The translations under genes and the position numbers were made by a program. A stretch of DNA of 64,000 nt from Anaerolineae bacterium (GTDB lineage Bacteria; Chloroflexota; Anaerolineae; Promineifilales; Promineifilaceae). Each line of letters opens with the position of its first letter. Position 1 is the stretch's first letter. The notes beneath the pieces were generated by a model that did no database searches, was not told where the DNA came from, and saw nothing but the letters and a program-made list of their open reading frames with translations. Shown piece after piece: positions 36,392 to 45,704 of this stretch. The stretch is from assembly GCA_023954475.1 (NCBI GenBank), contig JAMLHW010000002.1, forward strand, positions 248,001 through 312,000, written 5' to 3'.

Positions 36392-38083
36392 TCAGGCTGC
36401 TTCGTCTTTCACCAGCTCACGTTTGAGAATCTTGCCAACGCCACTCTTGGGCAGTTCATCGCGGAACTCAATGATGCGCGGGTATTTATAGGCTGCGAGT
36501 TCGCCCTTGCTCCAATCGATCAGTTCCTTTTCTGTGATAGTTGCACCCGGCTGCTTCACAACCCATGCCTTGACCGTCTCACCCCGCTTCGGATCGACGA
36601 CACCAGCTACAGCGCACTCAAGCACATCCGGATGCGACGTCAGGACTTCCTCAACTTCGCGTGGATAAATGTTGTAGCCACCGGCAATAATCATGTCCTT
36701 CTTGCGGTCGCGGATGTAGACATAGCCTTCATCATCAACCTCCACGACGTCGCCGGAAAACAGCCAGCCATCGACCAATGTCTCTTTGGTCGCTTCCGGC
36801 ATATTCCAATAGCCTTGCATGATGTTGGGCCCTCTCATGGCGAGTTCGCCAATTTCATTCAGACCGAGATCTTTTGACGGATCGTTGCTGTCGACGACAC
36901 GCAACTCCATATTAGGCAATGGCAAACCAATTGAACCGGCGATATTGCGCCCTTTCAGCGGGTTGGCGGTCGCGGCGACATGCGTTTCTGACATGCCGTA
37001 TGCTTCTACCAATGTAGCGCCGGTAATCGACTCAAACTTCTGTTTCACTTCCAACAACAATGGCGCTGCGCCGGAGAAACAGTATTTGATCGAGGTCAGA
37101 TCATATTTACCGGCTTTGACATCGGGGTTGTTATTGACTGCGTTGTACATCGTTGGCACGCCGGGGAACAACGTAACTTTGTACTTCTCAATGCTGCTGA
37201 GGACATCTTTCTGATCACGTGGATCGACAATTAAAACCATTTTGAAACCATAAGCCAGGGACAGGTGCATGGCAGCTACCATACCGTAGGAGTGGAATAG
37301 CGGAATGGATGTGAGCATGACTTCTTTGCCCTTTTCCATGTCGGGCATCCACGAACTGAGTTGGTAGACGTTGGCGACCATATTGCGATGCAAGCCGATT
37401 GCGCCTTTGGAAAGACCGGTTGTACCGCCGGTATACTGGAACAAGGCCATATCATCGGCCGAAACATCGACATTGGCCCGCGGCGCTTTGCTACCCATTT
37501 TCAGAAAATCCTTGAACCAGATATCGCCATCACTTAGTGTGACACGATGCCCGCCCTTTTTCTCTTTGAGGAGGGTGAACAGCAATTTGAGCATAAACGG
37601 AAAATACTCTTTCACGTTAGTGGCTATTACGCGCTTGACATTGGTCTCACCACTTGCCTGCACCTTTTTGAGCAAATTGTAAAACGACGTCAATACAAAG
37701 ACGGTTTCTGCACCACAATCCTTCAACTGATGCTTCAATTCACGCTCGGTATACAGTGGGTTCGTCGCAATAACAACACCGCCGGCTTTGAGGATTCCGT
37801 AATACGCCATAACAAACTGAGGGCAGTTCGGCATATAGATGACCGCTCGATCACCCTTTTTGAAACCGCTGGCACGCAAGCCGGCAGCAACATCTTCGGC
37901 AGCTTTATTTAAAGCACGATACGAGATCGTAGTACCACGATAAACAATGGCAGTATGGTCGGCGTAGGTTGTGGCCGATTGTTCAAGAAAATGATGCAAG
38001 GTATGGTTCGGTATATCGATTTCATGTGGCACACCAGGATCATAATTCTTGAGCCAGGGCTTGTCAGCTAAAGATACGGTCAT
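36392..38083 (-). CDS. fadD: Long-chain fatty-acid-CoA ligase
   Basis: A 563-aa adenylate-forming enzyme activating fatty acids to acyl-CoA. It has the AMP-binding loop YTGGTTGLSKGA, IPLFHSYGM, VEAYGMSET, the GWLFSGDVVEVD hinge region, DRKKDMIIAGGYNIYPREVEEVL and the catalytic Lys at the C-terminus (KSGVGKILKREL). AAGGAG precedes ATG 38083. The chain-length preference cannot be read from sequence; the FadD-like organisation suggests medium to long chains. Confidence 0.93.
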   Translation of the reverse strand: MTVSLADKPWLKNYDPGVPHEIDIPNHTLHHFLEQSATTYADHTAIVYRGTTISYRALNKAAEDVAAGLRASGFKKGDRAVIYMPNCPQFVMAYYGILKAGGVVIATNPLYTERELKHQLKDCGAETVFVLTSFYNLLKKVQASGETNVKRVIATNVKEYFPFMLKLLFTLLKEKKGGHRVTLSDGDIWFKDFLKMGSKAPRANVDVSADDMALFQYTGGTTGLSKGAIGLHRNMVANVYQLSSWMPDMEKGKEVMLTSIPLFHSYGMVAAMHLSLAYGFKMVLIVDPRDQKDVLSSIEKYKVTLFPGVPTMYNAVNNNPDVKAGKYDLTSIKYCFSGAAPLLLEVKQKFESITGATLVEAYGMSETHVAATANPLKGRNIAGSIGLPLPNMELRVVDSNDPSKDLGLNEIGELAMRGPNIMQGYWNMPEATKETLVDGWLFSGDVVEVDDEGYVYIRDRKKDMIIAGGYNIYPREVEEVLTSHPDVLECAVAGVVDPKRGETVKAWVVKQPGATITEKELIDWSKGELAAYKYPRIIEFRDELPKSGVGKILKRELVKDEAA

Positions 38084-38408
38084 CGTTTACTCCTTTTAAG
38101 CTTGTTATAGATATTTCCAACAGTTCAAACGCCTCCGTTGCGGACAGCGATTCAGGTCGACATTTACTCACAGTATACTATTATGACGCAGCATGTCAAT
38201 TATTAAACAGGCTACGTTACTCAGGCGAAAACCGCATTTGCTTTTAGTCCAATTGGGGTCTTCAGAATGCCAGACTCCAGTCAAAATGAATTGGATTTTG
38301 CTCAGTCGTGTGACTCCCATTTACAGTTCACGCATACAATAGTGTAGCGTATTTAGTTTGGGCCGTCGATATGCTAAAATCGCGATAAATTGGATTGCCG
38401 AGGATCAA
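38084..38408. other. Intergenic region between divergent fadD-like and GNAT genes
   Basis: AT-richer than its neighbours, with no coding frame of note. It must contain both promoters. I saw no terminator, repeat or recognised operator; the iterated palindrome is absent here. Confidence 0.5.
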
Positions 38409-39065
38409 GTGACCATCAATATTGAGCGTGCAACCAGTCAGGACACAATCGCGATTGCCGGAATCATGCGCACGATTTGGGCAGAGGAGTCTGTTGTAAC
38501 AGAGACAGTTCAGCAGGCAATCGAGGCAGCCGATCACGTTACGCATATTGCGACAGAAAACGACAGGGTTGTCGGTTTTGTCGATGGGTTTTTGACCTAT
38601 TCGGCCGAAAACATGATGCGCTGGGAAATCGATCTCGTCGCAGTTTTGCCGGATCAACGCGGACAACAAATCGGCCGACAGCTGATTGCAGCATCAATGG
38701 CAGCAGGCAAGCAAAAGGGCGCAGACCAGATCCGGGCACTCATTCACATCGGCAATGAAGCCAGCCAACACGCTTTTGCGAACACTGGGTTTCATACGTT
38801 GACCGAACCACATCTGCTTGTTGTCGCCGGCGAAACGGCGCAACCAACCACAGTTGCCGTGGCCGATTTGTATTGCGTGCCGGTGACAACATGTCGTTAC
38901 CGGGGCATCTGGCTGGAACGACCGTTTAATGCGGACGGGTATCGTGGAGCGCGTGCACTGCAACTACGCAATCGCTATGATGTAGCAGGGGCTGTCATAC
39001 CTCAACATGCGGGCGTTGGTGCGGGATGGGTGATTATCGGCCGCTACGAATGGTGGGTTAAGTAA
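38409..39065 (+). CDS. GNAT-family acetyltransferase
   Basis: A 218-aa protein with a Gcn5-type fold. The pyrophosphate-binding loop reads VAVLPDQRGQQIGRQL (about residues 79-94, Q/RxxGxG/A pattern), followed by the alpha/beta end region with NEASQHAFANTGF. The C-terminal 80 residues form an additional domain of unknown role. GTG 38409 with GAGGA upstream is preferred to a start at 38358. Substrate unknown. Confidence 0.85.
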   Translation: MTINIERATSQDTIAIAGIMRTIWAEESVVTETVQQAIEAADHVTHIATENDRVVGFVDGFLTYSAENMMRWEIDLVAVLPDQRGQQIGRQLIAASMAAGKQKGADQIRALIHIGNEASQHAFANTGFHTLTEPHLLVVAGETAQPTTVAVADLYCVPVTTCRYRGIWLERPFNADGYRGARALQLRNRYDVAGAVIPQHAGVGAGWVIIGRYEWWVK

Positions 39066-39085
39066 TCGGCTCCAGCTTTGACCGC

Positions 39086-40270
39086 TCAAATGACACCTTG
39101 CTCACGCCACGCAGCAATCGTTTCGGCCGAATAGCCCAATTCACCAAGTACCTCAGCAGTATGCTGACCAAGGAGCGGCGGCGCAGAACGAATCGCCGCC
39201 GGTGTGCGCGACAATTTGGCAACGGGACCGAGTAGATCGATTGAGCCTAGCGTGGGATGCTGAGCCTTCTGCACCATCCCGCGTGCTTGCGCCTGGGGAT
39301 CTGACAACGCAGTGGGAATGTCGTTGATCGGACCGCCGGGAATATTGTGTGCAGCAAAGAGATCGAGCCACGCCGCCGTTGGCCGCTCCCGGAAAAGCGC
39401 CTCCAGACGCGGCACCAACACCTCACGATTGCGTACACGCCCTTCATTTGTCTGCCAGCGCAGCTCATCCCACAATTCCGGATGACCGGCTGCCAGGCAG
39501 AAACGCCGATATTGCCCATCTGTCCCGATACCGATTGTCACATAGCCGTCTTGCGTGGCAAATGTCTGATACGGCACGATGTTTGCATGCGCGTTGCCGT
39601 GTCGCTGGGGTGTACTACCGGTCGCAAACCAGGAATGGGCGACATTGACCAACCATGCCAGTTGCGTATCAAACAACGCCATGTCAATGAACTGCCCTTT
39701 TCCGCTGCGTATGCGCTCATGGATGGCGACCATAATGGCATTGGCGGCAAACAAACCGGCGGTGATGTCGGCAATGGCAACACCGACCTTGTGCGGATCG
39801 CCGTCGGCCGGACCCGTAATCGACATTAAACCACCTTGCGCCTGAATCACAGCGTCGTAGCCGGGCATATCGCGGTACGGGCCAGTCTGTCCGTAACCGG
39901 ATATTGAGCAGTAAATCAAACGCGGATTGCGAGTCGACAAGGTGACATAGTCGATGCCGAGTTTGTCGACGACACCAACTTTGAAGTTTTCGATGACAAT
40001 ATCGGCCGAATCTACCAGTTGCAACAAAACGCTGCGGCCAGTTGGCGACTTCAGATCGAGCGTCACGCTGCGCTTGTTGCGATTGGTAGACAGAAAATAA
40101 GCACTTTGGTCGCCGATCCACGGCGGCCCCCACTGGCGCGTGCCGTCGCCGCTGCCGGGCTGCTCAATCTTGATCACATCGGCGCCAAAATCAGCCAATA
40201 ATTGTGTGCAGTAAGGCCCAGCCAGAACGCGGGACAGGTCAATGATGCGAATATCGTTTAGGGCGTACAT
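39086..40270 (-). CDS. CoA transferase, CaiB/BaiF family (class III)
   Basis: A 394-aa family III CoA transferase: N-terminal DIRIIDLSRVLAGPYCTQLLADFGADVIKIE (read in parts), the catalytic Asp in QFIDMALFDT-type region (about 170-180), SISGYGQTGPY and PGYDAVIQAQGG. The start is set at ATG 40270, where the conserved family N-terminus begins; upstream frame has no similarity. Usual substrates are CoA esters of carnitine, formate/oxalate or branched acids; not specified here. Confidence 0.92.
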   Translation of the reverse strand: MYALNDIRIIDLSRVLAGPYCTQLLADFGADVIKIEQPGSGDGTRQWGPPWIGDQSAYFLSTNRNKRSVTLDLKSPTGRSVLLQLVDSADIVIENFKVGVVDKLGIDYVTLSTRNPRLIYCSISGYGQTGPYRDMPGYDAVIQAQGGLMSITGPADGDPHKVGVAIADITAGLFAANAIMVAIHERIRSGKGQFIDMALFDTQLAWLVNVAHSWFATGSTPQRHGNAHANIVPYQTFATQDGYVTIGIGTDGQYRRFCLAAGHPELWDELRWQTNEGRVRNREVLVPRLEALFRERPTAAWLDLFAAHNIPGGPINDIPTALSDPQAQARGMVQKAQHPTLGSIDLLGPVAKLSRTPAAIRSAPPLLGQHTAEVLGELGYSAETIAAWREQGVI

Positions 40271-40341
40271 GGTTCGACATATAATCAGTGCGGTTAGTTC
40301 GTGATATGATAGTACTCTATCAAAGCTGGAGCTAAGTAACA

Positions 40342-41325
40342 ATGAGAGCAGTACAATTCGGCCGATATGGAGACCCCAAAGATGTCCTGTTTCTAGCCAA
40401 CCTCCCCCAACCCGAACCAGGCCCACATCAGGTACGCGTGCGCATCACCCATCGCGCTGTCAATCCATCCGACATCCGCACCATCACCGGTGACTACGGC
40501 ACATTGCCTGCCGCCCTGCCTGCAACAGTCGGCTTCGAAGGTATGGGCATCATCGATGCCGCCGGTGCCAAAGTCAGCGGCTGGACCGTGGGGCAGCGCG
40601 TCGTACCACTTGGTGTGCGCGGCACGTGGTGCGAATATGTCCTGGTTTCACCAAACCAGCTGATTCCCGTTCACGACCATGTTAACGACCAAACAGCAGC
40701 CCAATTCATCGTCAATCCGGTCACAGCATGGGTCATGTTGACCAGCGAGCTTAATCTTCAACCCGGCGACTGGCTGCTGCAAACGGCTGCTGGTTCAACG
40801 CTGGGACAACTCATCATCCAGTTGGGGCAGATGAAGGGATTCAAAACGATCAACCTGGTACGCCGCCGCGAGCAGGTTGACGAATTGCTCGCGCTCGGCG
40901 CTGACGCCGTCGTCTGTACAGAAGATACGGATGTCGTGAAGCGTATCAAAGAACTGACCGACGGCAAGGGCGTCGGTGGAGCCATCGACGCGGTCGGCGG
41001 CAAGACCGGCGGTTTGGCAGTCAGTTGCCTTGCCCCGGGCAAAACGCTGCTCGTTTACGGGCTGCTCAGTATGCAGCTGACGCCGATCAATACAGGCGAG
41101 ATGATCTTCAGGGGAACGACTGTACGCGGATTCTGGCTGACGCACTGGTTTCGCACAACACCTCAGCACAAAGTTGCAGCTACGCTGATGGAATTGATGC
41201 AGCTCATAGCACAAGGAAAACTCATGCCGCCCGTCGAAGCTGAATACGATTTGGCAGATTTTCGGGCGGCCATTGCCCATGCGGAACGGCCTGGGCGCAG
41301 CGGCAAGGTGTTACTGGTAGGTTAG
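40342..41325 (+). CDS. Zinc-independent MDR oxidoreductase, enoyl-thioester reductase-like
   Basis: A 327-aa medium-chain dehydrogenase/reductase resembling mitochondrial 2-enoyl thioester reductase (MECR/Etr) and quinone oxidoreductases. N-terminal GroES-like fold with AVNPSDIRTITGDYG, VGFEGMGII and the cofactor fold with TAAGSTLGQLIIQLG and LVRRREQ. The catalytic-zinc Cys/His set of alcohol dehydrogenases is absent. It is divergent from the CoA transferase and next to an SDR, fitting lipid or acyl-CoA metabolism. Confidence 0.85.
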   Translation: MRAVQFGRYGDPKDVLFLANLPQPEPGPHQVRVRITHRAVNPSDIRTITGDYGTLPAALPATVGFEGMGIIDAAGAKVSGWTVGQRVVPLGVRGTWCEYVLVSPNQLIPVHDHVNDQTAAQFIVNPVTAWVMLTSELNLQPGDWLLQTAAGSTLGQLIIQLGQMKGFKTINLVRRREQVDELLALGADAVVCTEDTDVVKRIKELTDGKGVGGAIDAVGGKTGGLAVSCLAPGKTLLVYGLLSMQLTPINTGEMIFRGTTVRGFWLTHWFRTTPQHKVAATLMELMQLIAQGKLMPPVEAEYDLADFRAAIAHAERPGRSGKVLLVG

Positions 41326-41336
41326 CCCGACGGTGT

Positions 41337-42137
41337 TCAAAGGGCGGAGCGCCGGTGTCCGGTTCGTACGGTGAGCCACTGCACAATGCCGGGGAATAAT
41401 CGAGCAAACCAAATTGACAGCGCCAGCAATCGTGGTCGAATGAGTTGGTGCTTTTCACGAGTTAAGGCGATGAACAGCATGTCGGCCACATCTTCGGCCG
41501 AAAGTGTTCTGTATATTCGGCCGATTCCCGGCACGCGTGCCCGCGCCCCAGGATTGTGATCGAAATACGGTGAGTCAACTTCACCCGGCACGAGCAAGGT
41601 CACGCCTATACGCGTGCCATACAAATCAGCCCGCAACGCCTCGCTGAAACCACGAATTGCCCAGCGCGCTGCCGCATAGGCTGTCGCACCCGGCCAGGCG
41701 ACAAACGCGACCGGCGAGGTGATATTGACGATCCAACCGCTGTTGCGTGCCAGCAACTCTGGCAAAAATGCACGCGTGACATTAAAGGCGGCCAGATAAG
41801 GTACAGCAATCATTTGCTGCAATTCGGCCGAATCCGTTTCTTCCACGTACAACCAGCGTCCTACCCCGGCATTGTTGAAAATCACATCCGGCACGCCAAC
41901 TTCACGCTTGATACGCTCACAAGTAATTGCCGTCGCTTGCGGATCGGCTAAATCAACAGAGAAAACGTATGCTTTTCGGCCGAAAACCGCTATCTCCGCA
42001 GCGACACGATTCAAACCATCAAGGCCACGCGCCAGTAAAATGACATCCGCGCCATGCATCGCTGCCATACGCGCTGACGCTGCGCCGATCCCGCTCGACG
42101 CACCTGTAATTAGAATCAGCTTACCGCTAATCTCCAT
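41337..42137 (-). CDS. Short-chain dehydrogenase/reductase with YxxxR active site
   Basis: A 266-aa classical-type SDR. Cofactor loop TGASSGIG (11-18), DLADP (acidic, adenine contact), NNAG (88-91), Ser 141 and Tyr 154 are present. The Lys of the YxxxK motif is replaced: the segment reads Y154-A-A-A-R158. Because Lys normally lowers the Tyr pKa and binds the nicotinamide ribose, activity may be reduced or altered. The remaining architecture, including PG after beta-6, looks intact, so this is not an obvious pseudogene. Confidence 0.88.
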   Translation of the reverse strand: MEISGKLILITGASSGIGAASARMAAMHGADVILLARGLDGLNRVAAEIAVFGRKAYVFSVDLADPQATAITCERIKREVGVPDVIFNNAGVGRWLYVEETDSAELQQMIAVPYLAAFNVTRAFLPELLARNSGWIVNITSPVAFVAWPGATAYAAARWAIRGFSEALRADLYGTRIGVTLLVPGEVDSPYFDHNPGARARVPGIGRIYRTLSAEDVADMLFIALTREKHQLIRPRLLALSIWFARLFPGIVQWLTVRTGHRRSAL

Positions 42138-42166
42138 CCAATAGTCTCAGAAACCAGCAACCACAC

Positions 42167-43168
42167 TCAGGCAACAAAGGCTCGGAGCAGCGTCGTTTCG
42201 CCATGCGCCTCCACCGTGAATTTCCCCATTGCAGCCGGCAGCAGCGCAAAAGCGACACGGTGCAACGTAACAGTACCGCCATCAGACTGCACCGTTGCTG
42301 CGCCGTGCACAGCACCCCAGATTTCAAAAGTCCGGCCATCACAATTGCCGTGAAAACGCGCACCCGGTGCCACTGCAACACGTTCAACCGTGAAATAGCG
42401 GTTGCGGCAAAGTTGGTAACGGCATACGCCGTCTGTGCTTTCGATCAACTGCGCAGTACCAACCGTCGGCTCAGAAACAGTGAAATCGATGACATCCAAT
42501 GCTTTGTCGACATGCAACTCCCGCAGACGGCCATCACTGCCCAATCGATTCCAATCATAGACGCGATAGGTCGTATTTGAATTCTGCTGAATTTCAGCAA
42601 TAACGCAACCGGCGAGAATCGCGTGTACTGTTCCCGCAGGTACGCAGACATAATCCCCGGTTTTGACCGGCATACGGTGCAGCAGTGGCTCCAGTTTTCC
42701 TGCAGCCACTGCCTGTCGAAACGCCGCTTCGGTAACGCCTTTCTTGAAGCCGAGAATGATGGCTGCTTCAGGATCGGCGTGCAGGATTACCCACATTTCG
42801 GTCTTGCCCAGCTCATTGCCTTCGTGGGCAAGTGCATAGGCATCGTCGGGATGAACCTGCACGGAGAGTGCGCGGTTGGCATCGAGCAGCTTGATCAGCA
42901 GGGGGAATTTATCGCGCTCGTACGCCCATTGGCTGCGTGTGCCGATCAGATCGATGCCAAGCTGCTGCTGCAAATCGATCAGTGATATGCCGGCAAAAGG
43001 GCCGTTGGCAATTATCGATGCACCGTCGGGATGGGCAGCGATTTCCCAACTTTCGGCGATGTCGGTGTCGGGGGGCAGTTTTCGGCCGAAAAGTCGTTCC
43101 AGATTACGCCCACCCCAGATGTAATCCTGCAGTACCGGGGTGGAAGTTAGTGGGTAAAGCTGGGTCAT
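42167..43168 (-). CDS. manA: Mannose-6-phosphate isomerase, class I
   Basis: A 333-aa cupin-fold isomerase interconverting fructose-6-P and mannose-6-P. Zinc ligands are visible in VQVHPDD, the Glu of LGKTEMW and the His in PAGTVHA; YDWNRLG and WEIAAHPDG are family motifs. The start overlaps the glgB stop (ATGA), coupling it to the branching enzyme and pointing to sugar-phosphate or polysaccharide metabolism. Confidence 0.93.
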   Translation of the reverse strand: MTQLYPLTSTPVLQDYIWGGRNLERLFGRKLPPDTDIAESWEIAAHPDGASIIANGPFAGISLIDLQQQLGIDLIGTRSQWAYERDKFPLLIKLLDANRALSVQVHPDDAYALAHEGNELGKTEMWVILHADPEAAIILGFKKGVTEAAFRQAVAAGKLEPLLHRMPVKTGDYVCVPAGTVHAILAGCVIAEIQQNSNTTYRVYDWNRLGSDGRLRELHVDKALDVIDFTVSEPTVGTAQLIESTDGVCRYQLCRNRYFTVERVAVAPGARFHGNCDGRTFEIWGAVHGAATVQSDGGTVTLHRVAFALLPAAMGKFTVEAHGETTLLRAFVA

Positions 43169-45414
43169 GAAGGCGATTCGGCCGAATCTGTTTGTTCAAT
43201 CTGGTTGGCCGGTTTCAAAAATGTGACACCGAGCGGCGGCAATGTCAGCCGGATTGAATAATCCTGACCACGCCACGGCTTATCGTCCGCAGGCAATGCA
43301 CCTTCGTTGACCACGCCGCTGCCCCCAAAACGGGTATCATCACTGCTCAACACCTCCATATAATCGCCAGAATACGGAACTCCCAGCCGATACCCTTCCC
43401 GCACAACAGGCGTAAAGTTACAGACGACAACAACTGCATTGTCATCGATCTTGGAACGACGTACATACGCCAGGATACTATGCGCGCTGTCATGCACTTC
43501 CAGCCATTCAAAGCCGGCCCAGGTCAAATCATCGCTGTGCAGTGCAGGATCTTCCTTGTACAAATGGCTTAGCTCTTTCACATACTGCTGCAACTGCGCA
43601 TGGTGGGATCCGGGCTGCACCAAATGCCAATCCAGGCTGTATTCTTCCGTCCATTCACGCCATTGACCAAATTCCATGCCCATGAACATCAGCTTCTTAC
43701 CGGGATGACTGTACTGATACCCAAAGAGCGCACGCAAGTTGGCAAATTTCTGCCATACATCACCAGGCATCTTGTCCAGCATGTTTTTCTTGAGATGGAC
43801 AACCTCATCGTGTGAAAACGGCAGTACGAATTTCTCGCTAAACGCATAAAGCATGGAGAAAGTCAATGTGCCATGATGGTAGGCGCGAAACACGGGATCC
43901 ATACTCATGTATTGCAATGTGTCGTGCATCCAACCCATGTTCCATTTCAGATCAAAACCAAGGCCACCGCGTTCTGTTGGCGCCGTTACGCCCGGCCAAT
44001 CAGTTGATTCTTCGGCAATGGTGATAACGCCAGGGTACTGTTCATGGACACGATCGTTGAACTTCTTGAGAAATTCAATGGCGCCCAAATTTTCGCGACC
44101 ACCGCGTATATTGGGAACCCACTGCCCCTGTTCCCGCGAAAAATCGAGATAGAGCATCGATGCAACCGCATCGACCCGCAGACCGTCGATGTGATATTTC
44201 TCAATCCAGAACAAGGCGTTGCTGATCAGGAATTGGCGCACTTCGTAGCGGGCGTAATTGAATATCAACGTACCCCAATCGGGATGTTCTCCCTGCCGCG
44301 GGTCGGCGTGTTCATAGAGGTGAGTGCCGTCAAAAAAGCCGAGTCCGTGTTGATCCTTGGGGAAATGGGCAGGCACCCAGTCGAGAATGACACCAATACC
44401 TGCCTGATGGCAGGCATCGACGAGCTGCATAAATTGGTCGGGCGTGCCGAAACGACTGGTAGCAGCAAAATAGTTGGTGACCTGATAGCCCCACGAGCCA
44501 TCAAACGGGTGTTCAGCCACCGGCAGCAGTTCGACATGGGTGTAACCCATAGCAACAAGATACGGAACAAGTCTGTCGATCATGTCTTCGTAACTTATCC
44601 AGTCATTGTTTTCGGCACGCTGCCAGGAGCCGAGGTGGACTTCGTAAATATTGATCGGCGCGCCGATGTCTTGTTTTTGTTGTCGGGTGCTGATCCAGTC
44701 GTCGTCTTGCCAGGTGTATTTGGCCAAATCCCAAACGACGGATGCATTATTCGGCCGAACTTCACCATAAAAGCCTACGGGATCACTTTTGTTTACGGTG
44801 TAATCCATATAATGCGTTTTGATCTCGTATTTGTACACCGTCCCTTCGCCGAGACCGGGAATAAAGATTTCCCACAACCCGCTACCGGGATGGTAACGCA
44901 TCACATGCCGTCGCCCGTCCCACATATTGAAGTCACCGACCACGCTAACACGCAACGCACTGGGCGCCCACACGGCAAAACGCACTCCGTGATAACCATC
45001 GATCTCCATGAGATGCGCACCGAGTTTATCGTACATGCGAATATCGGTGCCTTCCGCAATCAAGTAGCGATCATAATCGGTCAACGTGGTAGGAAAACGG
45101 TACAAATCGGGCTGTTGCACTGTGACGCCCGTGCTGTATGTGATTTCCAATTCGTAGAGAAATTGTTCGACCGTAGTGCCCGTGACAACCAACTCAAACA
45201 ATCCGCCGGTAAATGTTTCCACCATCGGCAACGGCTCTTTGCTCTCGTCAACGGGAATGATGTTGACGCTGATCGCCTCGGGTTCAAACACGCGGATGAT
45301 GACACCGTCTTCGTAAGCGTGAATACCCAGCACGTCAAAGGGGGCGCCATGAAAACCACTGACAAGTGATTGAGCAGCTTCGGGATGTAAGGTCAATTCC
45401 TGGTTCGCAGACAT
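43165..45414 (-). CDS. glgB: 1,4-alpha-glucan branching enzyme
   Basis: A 749-aa GH13 enzyme that forms alpha-1,6 branches in glycogen. It has an N-terminal GlgB-specific and CBM48-like part (HGAPFDVLGIHAYEDG, GVRFAVWAPSALRVSVVGDF) and catalytic barrel motifs DWVPAHFPKD, GLRVDAVASM (Asp nucleophile), AEESTDWPGVT (acid/base Glu) and FSHDEV. ATG 45414 with GGAG upstream is preferred to earlier in-frame starts. Translationally coupled to manA. No other glycogen genes are in the window. Confidence 0.95.
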   Translation of the reverse strand: MSANQELTLHPEAAQSLVSGFHGAPFDVLGIHAYEDGVIIRVFEPEAISVNIIPVDESKEPLPMVETFTGGLFELVVTGTTVEQFLYELEITYSTGVTVQQPDLYRFPTTLTDYDRYLIAEGTDIRMYDKLGAHLMEIDGYHGVRFAVWAPSALRVSVVGDFNMWDGRRHVMRYHPGSGLWEIFIPGLGEGTVYKYEIKTHYMDYTVNKSDPVGFYGEVRPNNASVVWDLAKYTWQDDDWISTRQQKQDIGAPINIYEVHLGSWQRAENNDWISYEDMIDRLVPYLVAMGYTHVELLPVAEHPFDGSWGYQVTNYFAATSRFGTPDQFMQLVDACHQAGIGVILDWVPAHFPKDQHGLGFFDGTHLYEHADPRQGEHPDWGTLIFNYARYEVRQFLISNALFWIEKYHIDGLRVDAVASMLYLDFSREQGQWVPNIRGGRENLGAIEFLKKFNDRVHEQYPGVITIAEESTDWPGVTAPTERGGLGFDLKWNMGWMHDTLQYMSMDPVFRAYHHGTLTFSMLYAFSEKFVLPFSHDEVVHLKKNMLDKMPGDVWQKFANLRALFGYQYSHPGKKLMFMGMEFGQWREWTEEYSLDWHLVQPGSHHAQLQQYVKELSHLYKEDPALHSDDLTWAGFEWLEVHDSAHSILAYVRRSKIDDNAVVVVCNFTPVVREGYRLGVPYSGDYMEVLSSDDTRFGGSGVVNEGALPADDKPWRGQDYSIRLTLPPLGVTFLKPANQIEQTDSAESPS

Positions 45415-45704
45415 AAGTTTCCACTCCATGGTTTGGAGATTTAGTACAAGGTGTTGCAGCAATCAGTTTCCTGCCGTCGGGTATCAATTTTACGGCTTGT
45501 GGAGTTAAGCAGTCTCCTTGCGCCGCTTCGGCCGAAACTACCACCGCGATATGCACAACTATGATAACATCATACCGGCTGCGACACCATGCCAGGGCGT
45601 ACCGTAACAGGTGAGTAAGTATGAAGCAGCAGTCCTTGTCAACCTGCAAACCGATGGTATGCTAGCGGATCGACAAAACATCAAAACGACATGGTTATGA
45701 CAAC

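Noticed and set aside
44044-45369. A 441-codon open frame on the plus strand
   Set aside because: It is antisense to glgB, a complete enzyme with all catalytic motifs; codon-bias shadow is the simplest explanation.
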